In this document: positions 6,272 to 6,354 of the stretch, one piece after another
How positions within the stretch are numbered: position 1 is the stretch's first letter
Layout of the letters: the number at the start of each line of letters is the position of its first letter
Source: an uncultured Pseudomonadota bacterium
GTDB lineage: Bacteria; Pseudomonadota; Alphaproteobacteria; RUG11792
Reading direction: 5' to 3'
Length of the DNA stretch: 6,354 nucleotides
NCBI GenBank assembly: GCA_902796745.1
Contig: CADBQC010000089.1
Coordinates: forward strand, 1 to 6,354
The notes under the pieces: generated by a model
What the model was told of the DNA's origin: nothing
What the model saw: only the letters and a program-made list of their open reading frames with translations
Database searches by the model: none
Position numbers and translations under genes: made by a program

Positions 6272-6354
6272 TTACTTATATGCAGGGCAGCCGTAACCAA
6301 GTATTTCGTAATGACCTATCGGATATGAGTTTTCCTGACAAGCGTCGCCGGAAT
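6272..6354 (-). CDS. Possible 3' end of an unrecognised gene, cut by the right edge
   Basis: The last 26 codons before TAA (6272-6274) read in protein-like fashion, including CQENSYPIGHYEILGYGCPA, with two cysteines. Its orientation and the terminator about 60 bases downstream fit the end of a transcription unit. A second minus-strand frame is also open here for a similar length, so the choice of frame is uncertain. The family cannot be named from so short a piece. Confidence 0.32.
   Translation of the reverse strand, partial: SGDACQENSYPIGHYEILGYGCPAYK

Noticed and set aside
1..6354. CRISPR array, tRNA, rRNA, insertion sequence or retron-type RNA
   Set aside because: No regularly spaced repeats, tRNA-like cloverleaf, transposase motifs, terminal inverted repeats or reverse transcriptase are visible.

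Overview
The window is AT-rich, with genes packed on the minus strand, strong GGAGG-type ribosome binding sites and canonical sigma-A promoters. This suggests a low-GC Firmicute, most likely an anaerobic clostridial relative; that is inference from composition and style, because no rRNA or marker gene is present. All convincing genes read right to left.

Layout in transcription order (right to left). At the right edge (6272-6354) there is the possible 3' end of an unrelated gene, followed by a strong bidirectional hairpin terminator (6182-6211) that isolates what lies to its left. Next is a gene-poor stretch (6021-6181) and a sigma-A promoter with a leader (promoter copy B, 5930-6020), which leads into a 104-codon unrecognised ORF (5487-5801) without a convincing start codon. 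A second, clearly homologous promoter and leader (copy A, 5375-5464) then drives the main operon. That operon encodes a 905-aa SF1 (UvrD/PcrA-like) helicase fused to a C-terminal RecB/AddB/Cas4-type PD-(D/E)XK nuclease with an iron-sulfur cysteine staple (2572-5289). It continues with a 608-aa beta-class adenine-N6 DNA methyltransferase of the type III Mod kind (734-2560). Its third gene, cut by the left edge, has a PD-(D/E)XK signature (1-663).

How the genes may work together: the operon looks like a restriction-modification or other DNA-defence module. The methyltransferase would mark self DNA, and the helicase-nuclease and the second nuclease would act on unmarked DNA. A classical type III system pairs Mod with Res, an SF2 helicase-nuclease. 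Here the tightly linked partner is an SF1 UvrD-like helicase-nuclease, and no Res is visible in the window. I do not recognise this as a named system. The joint function is inferred from gene content, spacing and motifs, not shown.

Regulation: the two promoter copies share their -35, extended -10, upstream AT-rich segment and a palindrome at about +11 to +25. The outer base pair of that palindrome differs between copies in a compensatory way, which points to a shared operator or RNA hairpin controlling both the small ORF and the helicase operon.
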